Positions 51,937-60,727 of a DNA stretch of 64,000 nucleotides are shown piece after piece; the first letter of the stretch is position 1, and each line of letters opens with the position of its first letter. Source of the DNA: UBA5972 sp964567685 (GTDB taxonomy: Bacteria > Pseudomonadota > Alphaproteobacteria > Rhodobacterales > Rhodobacteraceae); contig CAZMNO010000012.1 in NCBI GenBank assembly GCA_964567685.1, forward strand, positions 1 through 64,000, given 5' to 3'. A model generated the notes under the pieces. It did no database searches. It was not told where the DNA came from and saw nothing but the letters and a program-made list of their open reading frames with translations. Position numbers and translations under genes: made by a program.

Positions 51937-53214
51937 ATGCTGGCAGTAGCGAAAAATTCCTGGGCCCTACTGTTGGGCATGTTGCTTTTAATGCTTGGCA
52001 ATGGCCTGCAGGGCACGCTCCTTGGCGTTCGCGGAGCCTCTGAAGGGTTTTCGACAACGTCGATGTCGATTGTCATGTCCGCCTATTTTGTCGGCTTCCT
52101 GGGCGGATCGCGCCTGGCGCCGGAAATGATCAGGCGAGTCGGGCATGTGCGGGTCTTTGCCGCCCTTGCCTCGTTCATTTCGGCAGTTCTCATTCTTTAC
52201 GCAGCTGCCCCTGATCCCATCGCCTGGGCTTTGATGCGCGTGATCATCGGGTTTTGTTTTTCCGGGGTCTATGTGGTTGCGGAAAGCTGGCTCAACGACG
52301 GATCGACCAATGAGAATCGTGGGCAGACCATGTCGCTTTATCTGATTGTTCAGATGATGGGCATTGTGACGGCACAGGGGCTTTTGAACGTCGCTGATCC
52401 GTCTGGATATAACCTTTTCATCATCTCATCGGTGCTGGTCTCGGTCTCGTTTGCGCCGATTCTGTTATCTGTCAGCCCCGCACCTGTCTTTCATCGTACC
52501 CAGCCGATGACCCTGCGCAGACTGTTTACGGTTTCTCCTCTTGGGTTTGTGGGTGCCTTCCTGCTTGGCGCAATCTTTTCAGCGCTCTTCGGAATGTCGT
52601 CGATCTTTGGTGCTCAGATCGGGTTGAGCGTGCGCGAGATCTCGATCTTTGTCGCCAGCATCTATGTTGGCGGAATGTTGTGGCAATATCCGATCGGCTG
52701 GTTTTCCGACCGGATGGACCGCCGCCTTCTGATCACCGGGTTGAACCTTTTCGGCGCTGTTATGATGATCGTGGCGCTGTTGGTTCCGGGGAATTTCGTT
52801 TGGCTGCTGGTGCTGTCGTTTATCATCGGCGGCATCTCAAATCCGCTCTATTCGCTCTATATCGCCTATACCAACGACTTTCTGGATGCCGAAGATATGG
52901 CCGCTGCTTCGGGTGGGCTGATCTTTGTAAACGGGATAGGAGCAATTGCCGGGCCCGTGGTGCTTGGCTGGATGATGGACATGTGGGGCCCATTCAGTTT
53001 CTTTGCCTATATTGGCAGTGTAATGGCGGTCATGACGGCTTATGCATTCTACCGGATGACCCAGCGTTCGGCCCCGTCGGTGGACGAAACTTCGTCCTAC
53101 GCTCCGATCGCGCCGACCTCTTCACCGGTAGCTGTTGAAGTTGCACAGGAAATCGCGATTGAGATGGCACTGGAGGAAGAAAGCAACAGTGATGAAACAA
53201 TCATCAAAGAGTAA
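51937..53214 (+). CDS. MFS transporter
   Basis: A 425-residue protein with twelve predicted helices. The first half has GFLGGSRLAPEMIRRVGHVRVF, an MFS motif A-like loop, and the second half GWFSDRMDRRLLITGLNLFG, the matching loop. The subgroup resembles the YcaD/sugar-phosphate-type permeases of proteobacteria; the substrate is unknown. The C-terminal tail (about 380-425) is hydrophilic and acidic. It is a single gene followed after 76 bases by DUF924. Confidence 0.88.
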   Translation: MLAVAKNSWALLLGMLLLMLGNGLQGTLLGVRGASEGFSTTSMSIVMSAYFVGFLGGSRLAPEMIRRVGHVRVFAALASFISAVLILYAAAPDPIAWALMRVIIGFCFSGVYVVAESWLNDGSTNENRGQTMSLYLIVQMMGIVTAQGLLNVADPSGYNLFIISSVLVSVSFAPILLSVSPAPVFHRTQPMTLRRLFTVSPLGFVGAFLLGAIFSALFGMSSIFGAQIGLSVREISIFVASIYVGGMLWQYPIGWFSDRMDRRLLITGLNLFGAVMMIVALLVPGNFVWLLVLSFIIGGISNPLYSLYIAYTNDFLDAEDMAAASGGLIFVNGIGAIAGPVVLGWMMDMWGPFSFFAYIGSVMAVMTAYAFYRMTQRSAPSVDETSSYAPIAPTSSPVAVEVAQEIAIEMALEEESNSDETIIKE

Positions 53215-53290
53215 TAAAATTGCCTTGATATTGCCAAATTCTTTTCAAAAGGTACCCGAAAGTCGCATGGATTGGTGATCGGAGGGACCC

Positions 53291-53866
53291 ATGGCGGACG
53301 CAAAAGAGATAATACGCTTCTGGGTGGAAGAAGTCGGACCGGAGGGCTGGTACAACAGCACCGAAGAGTTGGATGCGAAAATACAGGAACGCTTTGGCGA
53401 AACCTGGGAACGTGCAGCGGCTGGTGAATACCATCAATGGGCCTGTGATCCGGAAAAATCCCTGGCATTGCTGATCCTGCTTGATCAGTTCCCACGCAAC
53501 ATGTTTCGCGGCTCGGGCCGGGCATTCGTCACCGACCGCAAGGCGCTTTGCGTGGCAAAAAAGGCGATGGTACATGGGTTTGATATGCGGGTACCGGAAC
53601 CTCAGCGGCAGTTTTACTATCTTCCGCTGATGCACTCTGAAAGCCTGACCGATCAGGAACGCTGTGTGCGCCTGATGAAAACACGGATGCCGGAAACCGG
53701 TGAAAGCAACCTGCTGCATGCCAAAGCTCATCGCGATGTGATCCGCAAATTCGGCCGCTTCCCCTACCGCAACGATGCGCTGGATCGCAGTCCGACCAAT
53801 CAGGAGCTCGCCTATCTCAATGCAGGTGGCTACAGCGAAACCATGAGGCAGATCCAAACGCACTGA
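53291..53866 (+). CDS. DUF924 family protein
   Basis: A 191-residue helical protein with the DUF924 hallmarks: IRFWVEEVGPEGWYN, the LALLILLDQFPRNMFRGSGRAFVTD core, FYYLPLMHSESLTDQERCV, HRDVIRKFGRFPYRNDALDRSPTNQELAYL. The fold resembles TPR-like helical proteins; function is unknown. GGAGGG lies four bases before the ATG. Confidence 0.92.
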   Translation: MADAKEIIRFWVEEVGPEGWYNSTEELDAKIQERFGETWERAAAGEYHQWACDPEKSLALLILLDQFPRNMFRGSGRAFVTDRKALCVAKKAMVHGFDMRVPEPQRQFYYLPLMHSESLTDQERCVRLMKTRMPETGESNLLHAKAHRDVIRKFGRFPYRNDALDRSPTNQELAYLNAGGYSETMRQIQTH

Positions 53867-54004
53867 TTCGCGCTGTTGCTTCAGGCCGACTATTTTCCTA
53901 CCGACATGATCGAAAAGATTGCCGCTCCCTGGCGACATATTCAAACGCATTATCTTCTTTGGAAGCGGAATCGTTGCGTTTACACGTGACATTTGCTCGG
54001 TTTG

Positions 54005-54034
54005 AAAAATTAGTTTAATACCAAACTAATTTTT
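54005..54034 (+). promoter_or_regulatory. 12-bp A/T hairpin in the lpdA leader
   Basis: AAAAATTAGTTT (54005-54016) and AAACTAATTTTT (54023-54034) pair perfectly around AATACC. The T run directly precedes TGGAGGG, the lpdA ribosome-binding site. It may be a weak terminator ending transcription from DUF924, a leader element controlling lpdA, or an operator read as DNA. Confidence 0.6.
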
Positions 54035-54047
54035 TCTGGAGGGCGTG

Positions 54048-55442
54048 ATGGCCAATATTACATATGACTTGATCGTAATCGGCGCAGGCCCCGGCGGCTA
54101 TGTGGCAGCCATTCGCGGAGCGCAGTTGGGTCTCAAGGTTGCCATCGTGGAACGCGAACATCTGGGCGGTATCTGCCTCAACTGGGGATGTATCCCGACA
54201 AAGGCATTGTTGCGCTCGGCTGAAGTCTTTCATCTGATGCACCGGGCGCCTGAATTTGGTTTGAAGGCAGACAAGATTGATTTCGATCTGGCCGCCGTGA
54301 TCAAACGTTCGCGCGGGGTGGCGGCGCAACTGTCAGGTGGCATCGCGCATCTGATGAAGAAAAACAAGATTACGGTTGTCATGGGGAACGCGGAGTTCAA
54401 AGCCCGCGATACCTTGACGGTTGCCACCGACAAGGGCGAGGAAACGCTGAAAGGCAAATCGATTGTCGTTGCCACCGGTGCGCGGGCGCGCGAACTGCCG
54501 GGGCTTGAGGCGGATGGTGATCTTGTCTGGACCTATAAACATGCGCTGGCGGCCCCGAGAATGCCGAAAAAGCTGCTGGTGATTGGCTCTGGTGCGATCG
54601 GTATCGAATTTGCCTCGTTTTTCAACACGCTGGGGGCGGACACGACAGTGGTTGAAGTGATGGACCGGGTGCTGCCGGTTGAAGACGCCGAAATCTCGAA
54701 ATTCGCCAAGAAGCAGTTTGAAAAACAGGGGATGAAAATCCGCGAGAAATCCACCGTGACCAAGCTCGATCGCGGCAAGGGCAAGGTTGTCGCGCATATC
54801 GAAAAGGCCGGCAAGACCGAAACCCACGAATTTGACACGGTGATTTCAGCCGTCGGCATTGTTGGCAACGTCGGAGGGCTGGGGCTGGAGGAGATCGGTG
54901 TCAAAATCGACCGCACCCATATCGTGGTTGACGAGTTCTGTCGTACCGGTGTTGACGGTGTTTACGCCATCGGCGATATCGCTGGAGCGCCCTGGCTGGC
55001 GCATAAGGCCAGCCATGAAGGGGTTTGTGTTGCCGAGCTGATTGCCGGCGGCCATCCCCACGCGGTACGCCCGGAAAGCATCGCCGGGTGTACCTATTGC
55101 CATCCGCAGGTCGCCAGCGTCGGCTATTCGGAAGCCAAAGCGAAAGAGCTTGGCTATCAGGTCAAGGTCGGGCGCTTTCCGTTCATGGGAAATGGCAAGG
55201 CGATTGCTCTGGGCGAGCCGGAAGGCTTGGTCAAAACCGTGTTTGACGCCAAGACCGGCGAATTGCTGGGCGCGCATATGGTCGGGGCCGAGGTGACGGA
55301 GCTTATTCAGGGCTATGTTGTTGGCCGCCAGCTTGAAACCACGGAAGAGGATCTGATGAACACTGTGTTCCCGCATCCGACGCTGTCAGAAATGATGCAT
55401 GAGGCGGTTCTGGATGCCTATGGCCGTGTGATTCATATGTAA
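54048..55442 (+). CDS. lpdA: Dihydrolipoyl dehydrogenase
   Basis: A 464-residue FAD/NAD flavoprotein that reoxidises the lipoyl groups of 2-oxo acid dehydrogenase complexes. The redox disulfide is in GGICLNWGCIPTKALL, FAD binding in DLIVIGAGPGGYVAAIRG, NAD binding in LLVIGSGAIGIEFASFF, and the C-terminal HPTLSEMMHEAVLDAYGR carries the catalytic His-Glu. ATG 54048 is preferred to GTG 54045 (GGAGGG at 54038-54043). No E1 or E2 gene adjoins it. Confidence 0.96.
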   Translation: MANITYDLIVIGAGPGGYVAAIRGAQLGLKVAIVEREHLGGICLNWGCIPTKALLRSAEVFHLMHRAPEFGLKADKIDFDLAAVIKRSRGVAAQLSGGIAHLMKKNKITVVMGNAEFKARDTLTVATDKGEETLKGKSIVVATGARARELPGLEADGDLVWTYKHALAAPRMPKKLLVIGSGAIGIEFASFFNTLGADTTVVEVMDRVLPVEDAEISKFAKKQFEKQGMKIREKSTVTKLDRGKGKVVAHIEKAGKTETHEFDTVISAVGIVGNVGGLGLEEIGVKIDRTHIVVDEFCRTGVDGVYAIGDIAGAPWLAHKASHEGVCVAELIAGGHPHAVRPESIAGCTYCHPQVASVGYSEAKAKELGYQVKVGRFPFMGNGKAIALGEPEGLVKTVFDAKTGELLGAHMVGAEVTELIQGYVVGRQLETTEEDLMNTVFPHPTLSEMMHEAVLDAYGRVIHM

Positions 55443-55444
55443 GG

Positions 55445-55486
55445 CCGGGGGCTCTCTGCCCCCCGGACCCCCCGAGAGTATTTTTG
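55445..55486 (+). terminator. G/C-rich hairpin terminator after lpdA
   Basis: GGGGGC (55447-55452) pairs with GCCCCC (55458-55463); alternatively CTCTC pairs with GAGAG (55474-55478), followed by TATTTTTG. Sequences of the form GGGGGCTCTGCCCCC...GGACCCCC...GTATTTTTGCCAAG recur after genes in Rhodobacterales, so this is both a dispersed repeat and a probable terminator for lpdA. It is convergent with dnaB. Confidence 0.7.
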
Positions 55487-55498
55487 CCAAGAAGAAGA

Positions 55499-57007
55499 TC
55501 AGCTGAAATCTGAACCCGGGCCTTGCTGGTAGGGTTTGACCAGATTGCCAAAGCGGGTGAAGCGGCCCTCAAAGCTGAGCTCGACCGTGCCGATGGGCCC
55601 ATGGCGCTGTTTACCGATGATGATCTCGGCCTTGCCGTGCAGGTGTTCCATTTCATCCTGCCATTTCATCATCGCTTCGACATCGTGATCCCCGGGTTTT
55701 TCGCGTTCCTTGTAATATTCTTCGCGGAAGACAAACATCACCACATCCGCATCCTGCTCGATCGAGCCGCTTTCCCTTAGATCGGACAATTGCGGGCGTT
55801 TGTCGTCGCGGTTTTCGACCTGACGCGAGAGCTGGGAAAGGGCAATGACCGGGATGTCGAGCTCTTTGGCGATGGCTTTCAGGCCTTGCGTGATATCGCT
55901 GACCTCGTTGACCCGGTTGTCCTTGGCCGAGGCCGGACGGACCAGTTGCAGATAGTCAACGATCAGAACATCAAGCCCGTGCTGACGTTTCAGCCGCCGG
56001 GCGCGCGCTGCAAGAGCTGAGATCGGCAGGGCCGGCGTGTCGTCGATATAAAGCGGGCAGGCCTCCAACGCCTTGGCGGCTTCGACAAAGCGGCGAAATT
56101 CGGTTTCGGTCATGTCACCGCGGCGGATCTGTTCGCTTGGCACCTCGGCGGCTTCGGACAAGATACGTGCGGCTAGCTGTTCAGAAGACATCTCAAGCGA
56201 GAAAAAGCCGACCACACCGCCGTCGACAGACCCTTCGCTGCCATCGGGTAACTGCCCTTTTTTGTGGGCTTTTGCGATATTATAGGCAATGTTGGTTGCG
56301 AGCGAGGTTTTCCCCATTGAGGGCCGCCCGGCAAGGATCAGAAGGTCGGATTTGTGCAATCCGCCGAGCTTCTTGTCCATATCGATCAACCCGGTTGACA
56401 CACCCGCCAGCCCGCCTTCGCGCTGATAGGCGGCGTTGGCCATGTTGACGGCATCGGTGACCGCATGGAGGAAGCTTTGAAAGCCGTTATCGACACTGCC
56501 CGCTTCACCCAGTTGGTAAAGCCGCTGTTCGGCCTCGACGATCTGCTCGGACGGTTCGCTGTCAACATCAACGGTGGCGGCTTTTTCGCTGATCTCCTGG
56601 CCGATGGCGATCAGATCGCGGCGGATCGCCAGATCATAGATCATCTGGGCGTAATCGCGCGCTGCAAAAACCGATATCGCAGCACCGGCGAGACGCGCCA
56701 GATAGGCCGGACCGCCAAGTTCCGCGAGCCCCGGATCATCCTCAAGAAACGCTTTCAGCGTCACCGGCGAAGCCAGCGCGTTTTTCTGGATGCGCTGGGC
56801 GGCAATCGAAAAAATACGCCCATGCACCGGGTCATAAAAATGCGTTTCCGTGATCAGACCGGCCACCCGGTCGTAAACGTCATTATTGACCAGAAGGGCG
56901 CCCAAAAGCGCCTGTTCGGCCTCGATATTATGTGGCAGGCCGGCGCCGGTTGCATCCCCGGCGCCGTTTGTTGACTGCTCTTCGTGAAGTGCGGCGATTC
57001 CGCTCAT
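55499..57007 (-). CDS. dnaB: Replicative DNA helicase DnaB
   Basis: A 502-residue hexameric helicase of the replication fork. The N-terminal DnaG-binding domain reads GLPHNIEAEQALLGALLVNNDVYDRV. The RecA-like motor has the Walker A motif AGRPSMGKTSLATNIAYN, FFSLEMSSEQLAARILSEAA, the Walker B-like DVLIVDYLQLVRP, and SQLSRQVENRDDKRPQLSDLRESGSIEQDADVVMFVFR with the arginine finger region. No intein is present, and length is normal. Confidence 0.97.
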   Translation of the reverse strand: MSGIAALHEEQSTNGAGDATGAGLPHNIEAEQALLGALLVNNDVYDRVAGLITETHFYDPVHGRIFSIAAQRIQKNALASPVTLKAFLEDDPGLAELGGPAYLARLAGAAISVFAARDYAQMIYDLAIRRDLIAIGQEISEKAATVDVDSEPSEQIVEAEQRLYQLGEAGSVDNGFQSFLHAVTDAVNMANAAYQREGGLAGVSTGLIDMDKKLGGLHKSDLLILAGRPSMGKTSLATNIAYNIAKAHKKGQLPDGSEGSVDGGVVGFFSLEMSSEQLAARILSEAAEVPSEQIRRGDMTETEFRRFVEAAKALEACPLYIDDTPALPISALAARARRLKRQHGLDVLIVDYLQLVRPASAKDNRVNEVSDITQGLKAIAKELDIPVIALSQLSRQVENRDDKRPQLSDLRESGSIEQDADVVMFVFREEYYKEREKPGDHDVEAMMKWQDEMEHLHGKAEIIIGKQRHGPIGTVELSFEGRFTRFGNLVKPYQQGPGSDFS

Positions 57008-57291
57008 GCCTCGTCCCCCTTGGCCCCCCGGACCCGGTATCCCAGAAGTACCGATTCAGCGCAATTGGAGAGACCTCTGGAAATCCTGTGGAAAGTCTAT
57101 GGATGATCAGGATTTCCCGCCGAATTGCGCGTCTCTGATATCCTTAAATAGTAGCAGATTGCGTGCGAATATCAACATGTAGCGGGTGATGGCGGCTATG
57201 CATCACCTTCTGCTGGAAATTCTGAATTATGACGAATTTAGGGAAAATTCTGATAAAATGCCTCTGTTAGTCCGAATCGAGGATGCTGCCG

Positions 57292-57402
57292 ATGACTATG
57301 GAGCTGATTGCTCTGGTCGGTGTCGCGTCTGTAATGTTTTTTGCCCTTGGGCTGCATTACGATCTGGAAATCCTGGTGCGGGAAAAGATCCTCGCCGATT
57401 GA
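57292..57402 (+). CDS. Small single-helix membrane protein (36 residues)
   Basis: The frame starts at ATG 57292 (CGAGG about nine bases upstream) and encodes MTMELIALVGVASVMFFALG followed by LHYDLEILVREKILAD and TGA. It has one hydrophobic helix (about 4-20) and an amphipathic, charged tail. It stands alone between dnaB and tpiA and is followed 94 bases later by a clear terminator, so it looks like its own small transcription unit. I do not recognise it. Confidence 0.55.
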   Translation: MTMELIALVGVASVMFFALGLHYDLEILVREKILAD

Positions 57403-57495
57403 TTTTGCTCGACACTGGCCTGGCACGAAATCGCTTTTCGGCGCGGTCTTGGGGGCTGGACCGGAAAGAGATAAACCAAAATTGTGCTACGCTAT

Positions 57496-57535
57496 GAACC
57501 CTTCCGAAAACTGCTCTTCGGGAGGGTTCTTCTTT
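57496..57535 (+). terminator. Intrinsic terminator of the small-protein transcript
   Basis: GAACCCTTCCGAA (57496-57508) and TTCGGGAGGGTTC (57517-57529) form a 13-bp stem with one G-U pair and an 8-base loop, followed by TTCTTTGTT. It can stop plus-strand transcription from the 36-residue gene and lies just past the tpiA stop for the other strand. Confidence 0.85.
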
Positions 57536-57561
57536 GTTGTGAAAGGGTTACGAGTGTTTCT

Positions 57562-58311
57562 TCAGGCGGCACTCAGGCTGGCGATGATTTTGGTGAAATC
57601 CTGTGCCTTCAGCGACGCGCCACCGACCAGACCACCATCAACATTAGAAACACCGATGATGTCGTTCACATTGCCCGGGTTCATCGAGCCGCCATAAAGG
57701 ATGCGCACCGAACGGCCCACACCATTGCCAAATCGGCGCTCAAGGCGCATGCGGATGAAATCATGCACTTCGCCGATATCTGCTAACGTCGGCACCCGTC
57801 CGGTCCCGATAGCCCAGATCGGCTCGTAGGCGACGACAAGATTTTCCCCGGTGGCTGCATCGGGGATCGATCCGGCCAATTGTCCGCCGATGATATCCAG
57901 CGTGTTTGCCGCGACCCGCTCGTCTTCGCTTTCGCCAATGCAGATGATGGCCTTGAGCCCAGCCGCCCAAGCCGATTTCGCCTTGCGGCGAACCAGATCG
58001 TCGCTTTCATGATAGGTTTCGCGCCGCTCTGAATGGCCGAGGATCACATATTCTGCCCCGGCATCGACCAGCATTTCGGCTGAAATGTCACCGGTATGGG
58101 CGCCACTTGCGTTTTCATGGCAATCCTGCGCGCCGATGGTAACGCAATTCGTCTGGCAGGTTTTCGCCATCGAGCGGATCAGCGTGGCCGGTGGGCACAA
58201 AACCACCTCGGCAGCGGGATCAGGGTGATCTTCGGCCAGAATAGCAACCTCGCTCAGGGCTGAGCGCAATCCGTTCATCTTCCAGTTTCCGGCGGCGAGT
58301 TTTCGGCGCAT
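57562..58311 (-). CDS. tpiA: Triose-phosphate isomerase
   Basis: A 249-residue glycolytic/gluconeogenic enzyme. Active-site residues are in AAGNWKMNG (Lys), VILGHSERRE (His) and VVAYEPIWAIGTGRVPT (Glu), and the phosphate-binding loop in ILYGGSMNPGNVNDI. AGGAACG precedes the ATG. It ends the minus-strand run iscA-like, tfoX, tpiA. Confidence 0.98.
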   Translation of the reverse strand: MRRKLAAGNWKMNGLRSALSEVAILAEDHPDPAAEVVLCPPATLIRSMAKTCQTNCVTIGAQDCHENASGAHTGDISAEMLVDAGAEYVILGHSERRETYHESDDLVRRKAKSAWAAGLKAIICIGESEDERVAANTLDIIGGQLAGSIPDAATGENLVVAYEPIWAIGTGRVPTLADIGEVHDFIRMRLERRFGNGVGRSVRILYGGSMNPGNVNDIIGVSNVDGGLVGGASLKAQDFTKIIASLSAA

Positions 58312-58320
58312 GGCGTTCCT

Positions 58321-58647
58321 TTATGTCAATTGATCCAATGCTTTACGCGCCCATTTACAAGCCAGTTCGGGATCGTCCAGCGCCGCATCGGGCAAGGTCC
58401 AGTACCCCATGCTAGTGGTTTTCCCGTCTTTATTGAGCGAGCTAAATTGACGCGCCCCGGTTTCCGCCAGCTCTTGTGCAAAGGCGTCTTTGGCTTTCAG
58501 GAATATCTGTCCCTGGCTGTCTACCAGGGCAAAAATCTGGCCCGCGCAATATATCGTCAGCCCGCCCATCATCTTGCGTGACGAGAGAGCGCCAAGTGGG
58601 GCAAAAAGCTCGGTTGCAAAGGCGATATCGGCGTCTGAAACGCTCAT
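58321..58647 (-). CDS. TfoX/Sxy N-terminal domain protein
   Basis: A 108-residue protein made of one TfoX N-terminal domain: LFAPLGALSSRKMMGGLTIYCAGQIFALVDSQGQIFLKAKD, then SMGYWTLPDAALDDPELACKWARKAL. Full-length TfoX/Sxy regulates competence in gammaproteobacteria; single-domain versions in alphaproteobacteria are not characterised. The start overlaps the IscA-like stop by four bases, and it ends nine bases before tpiA. Confidence 0.9.
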   Translation of the reverse strand: MSVSDADIAFATELFAPLGALSSRKMMGGLTIYCAGQIFALVDSQGQIFLKAKDAFAQELAETGARQFSSLNKDGKTTSMGYWTLPDAALDDPELACKWARKALDQLT

Positions 58648-59009
58648 TGGCCCTGGGTCAGGGCGTCATCAAACTTGATCGATTCACCGCAGCCGCAGGC
58701 CTCGGTGACATTGGGGTTCTTGAAATGAAAACCGGATTCAAGCAAGGACACCTGATAGTCAATCTCGGTGCCGAACAGAAACATCTGCGCCATCGGTGCG
58801 ATCATCACGCGGGCGTCGCCTTGTTCGACCACCTCATCATTTGGATCGACCTCGTCGACATATTCCATCGTATATTCCATACCCGCACAGCCGCCTTTCT
58901 TGACGCCAATGCGCAAACCCTTCTTGTCACCTTTGGCCATCAGGCCCGAGATTTGCCTGGCGGCGGCCTGGGTCAGGGTGACGGCCTGTTTTCCTGGAAT
59001 CGCGAACAA
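58644..59009 (-). CDS. A-type Fe-S cluster carrier (IscA/ErpA/SufA family)
   Basis: A 121-residue HesB-like protein. The three conserved cysteines lie in GVKKGGCAGMEYTMEYVDE and NVTEACGCGESIKF. It carries or delivers Fe-S clusters. The start is TTG at 59009, supported by GGAG six bases upstream and no ATG nearby. It overlaps tfoX (ATGA). A SufT-like gene of the same pathway lies 1.2 kb away. IscA, SufA or ErpA cannot be separated by eye. Confidence 0.92.
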   Translation of the reverse strand: MFAIPGKQAVTLTQAAARQISGLMAKGDKKGLRIGVKKGGCAGMEYTMEYVDEVDPNDEVVEQGDARVMIAPMAQMFLFGTEIDYQVSLLESGFHFKNPNVTEACGCGESIKFDDALTQGQ

Positions 59010-59092
59010 CTCACTCTCCTAGAGATCAAAAACTTGTTTCCAGCCCGCAATGTAATACGTGTTTGATGCGCAAACAAGTTCAAGGAGTGGCA

Positions 59093-60127
59093 ATGGCTGC
59101 GACCCGTAACCGGTTGGAAGGTCTGGATCTGGCACGGTTCGTCGCTTTTGCCGGAATGGTGCTGGTCAATTTTCGCGTCGTGTCGGTTGCCGGGGTCAGC
59201 GAGGGCGCGTTTGTCAGCTTTCTGGAAGGCAAGGCGGCGGCCCTGTTTGTTGTGCTGGCAGGCGTCGGGTTGGGGCTGGCAGCAAGGCGCAATCGTCTGA
59301 GTATCAACGTGACGATGCGGCGGGCGGTGTTTCTGGCCATCATCGGGTTGCTAAACATGTTGATCTTTCCAGCCGATATCATCCACTACTACGCCGTCTA
59401 TTTCGCGCTTGGCATCTGGTTTGTCGGCTGGGACAGCCGCTATCTGGCGGGGCTGATGGCCTTTGTTGTTGCCCTGTCACTGATCATGCTCGCAGCGTTT
59501 GACTACAATGCCGGGTGGGACTGGGTAGCTTTGGAATACTTGGATTTTTGGAGTGTTGGGGGTTTTATCCGCAACCTTTTTTACAATGGCTGGCATCCGG
59601 TTTTTCCCTGGATTACCTTTCTTTTCTTTGGGTTTATTCTGGCGCGACGTGATCTTGGCAACCCGCGCACTGCCCTGTCGCTGGTAATTTTCGGGGCGAT
59701 GGTAATGCTTGTTGCAGCGATTTTATCAAACTGGCTGACCCGTGATTTTGCCAAAGGCAACGAAGATCTGGTGGCTTTGTTTGGTACATCTCCGGTGCCA
59801 CCGGTGCCGCTTTATCTGTTAATCGGTTGCGGGGGGGCGATGGTTGGAATTGGCGTCAGTGTTCTGTTGATGAATGCCGACAGGTTGAGTGCCCTTCTCA
59901 GACCATTTTCATTGGCCGGAAGGATGAGTTTGACACTCTATTTCGCGCATATCCTGATCGGCATGTTCATCATCGATGCCCTTGGTCTTATTGGCGGCAT
60001 GAGTGAAAATCAGGCGCTGATAGCCTCGGGTCTGTTCATGATGGCCTCGCTGGTATTTGCCAACCTGTGGCTGCGGTTTGTCAAACGCGGACCGCTGGAG
60101 GAGCTGATGCGGCTTGTGGCCGGTTAG
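59093..60127 (+). CDS. DUF418-type multi-pass membrane protein
   Basis: A 344-residue protein with about ten helices. It begins RNRLEGLDLARFVAFAGMVLVNF, the typical start of DUF418/acyltransferase-3-like proteins, and has the C-terminal PFSLAGRMSLTLYFAHILIGMFI segment. Function is unknown; relatives may transfer acyl groups across the membrane. The ATG at 59093 follows AAGGAGTGG. It is divergent from the Fe-S carrier gene. Confidence 0.85.
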   Translation: MAATRNRLEGLDLARFVAFAGMVLVNFRVVSVAGVSEGAFVSFLEGKAAALFVVLAGVGLGLAARRNRLSINVTMRRAVFLAIIGLLNMLIFPADIIHYYAVYFALGIWFVGWDSRYLAGLMAFVVALSLIMLAAFDYNAGWDWVALEYLDFWSVGGFIRNLFYNGWHPVFPWITFLFFGFILARRDLGNPRTALSLVIFGAMVMLVAAILSNWLTRDFAKGNEDLVALFGTSPVPPVPLYLLIGCGGAMVGIGVSVLLMNADRLSALLRPFSLAGRMSLTLYFAHILIGMFIIDALGLIGGMSENQALIASGLFMMASLVFANLWLRFVKRGPLEELMRLVAG

Positions 60128-60161
60128 GGATATTTGCGTCTGAGTATGAGCCACAAAACAA

Positions 60162-60186
60162 AAGCGCCGCAGAAATGGCGGCGCTT
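60162..60186. terminator. Bidirectional terminator between convergent genes
   Basis: AAGCGCCGC (60162-60170) and GCGGCGCTT (60178-60186) pair perfectly around a 7-base loop, with GTTGTTTGTTT on the plus side and TTGTTTTGT on the minus side. It lies midway between the DUF418 and SufT-like genes, which converge. Confidence 0.85.
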
Positions 60187-60212
60187 GTTGTTTGTTTATG
60201 GGGTTGGTGGGA

Positions 60213-60575
60213 CTACATAAATCCAAGTTCCAGCCGCGCCTCGTCAGACATCATGTCCATGCCCCATTGCGGCTCCCAGACCAGTTCGACATTTGCGGTG
60301 AACACACCCGGCACGCCGAGCACCGCCTCAGCCACCCATCCCGGCATTTCACCAGCGACCGGGCAACCGGGGGCGGTCAGCGACATGTCGATCTCAACCC
60401 GTCCTTCTTCGTCGATCTCTATCGTGTAAATCAGGCCAAGATCGTAGATATTCACCGGGATCTCGGGGTCGTGCACGGTCCGGCAGGCGGCGACGACTTC
60501 GTCATAAAGCGGGTGATCCGTTGAAGAGGGCCGGATCAGGGGGGTCCCCTCAAGCTGTTCGGTTGAAACGTCCAT
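60213..60575 (-). CDS. SufT-like Fe-S assembly protein (MIP18/DUF59 family)
   Basis: A 120-residue protein with one MIP18/DUF59 domain: ACRTVHDPEIPVNIYDLGLIYTIEIDEEGRVEIDMSLTAPGCPVAGEMP, with the conserved DPE motif and the reactive Cys of TAPGCP. SufT-type proteins help mature Fe-S proteins. The ATG at 60575 fits family length; the longer open frame (to 60677) looks spurious. It is not beside suf genes here. Confidence 0.88.
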   Translation of the reverse strand: MDVSTEQLEGTPLIRPSSTDHPLYDEVVAACRTVHDPEIPVNIYDLGLIYTIEIDEEGRVEIDMSLTAPGCPVAGEMPGWVAEAVLGVPGVFTANVELVWEPQWGMDMMSDEARLELGFM

Positions 60576-60727
60576 TGCTGCACCAAATTTTATTCCTGAC
60601 AAAACATATAGGGAATAGCGTTTAAAAGGTCCAGAGGGTGCAAAGCCTGCGGCAAGATGCGCTGGCTTTATTGGCATTCGCCTGATTTGCGGTCATAAGG
60701 CGCAAAACACGGTTGATCACAGGTATC

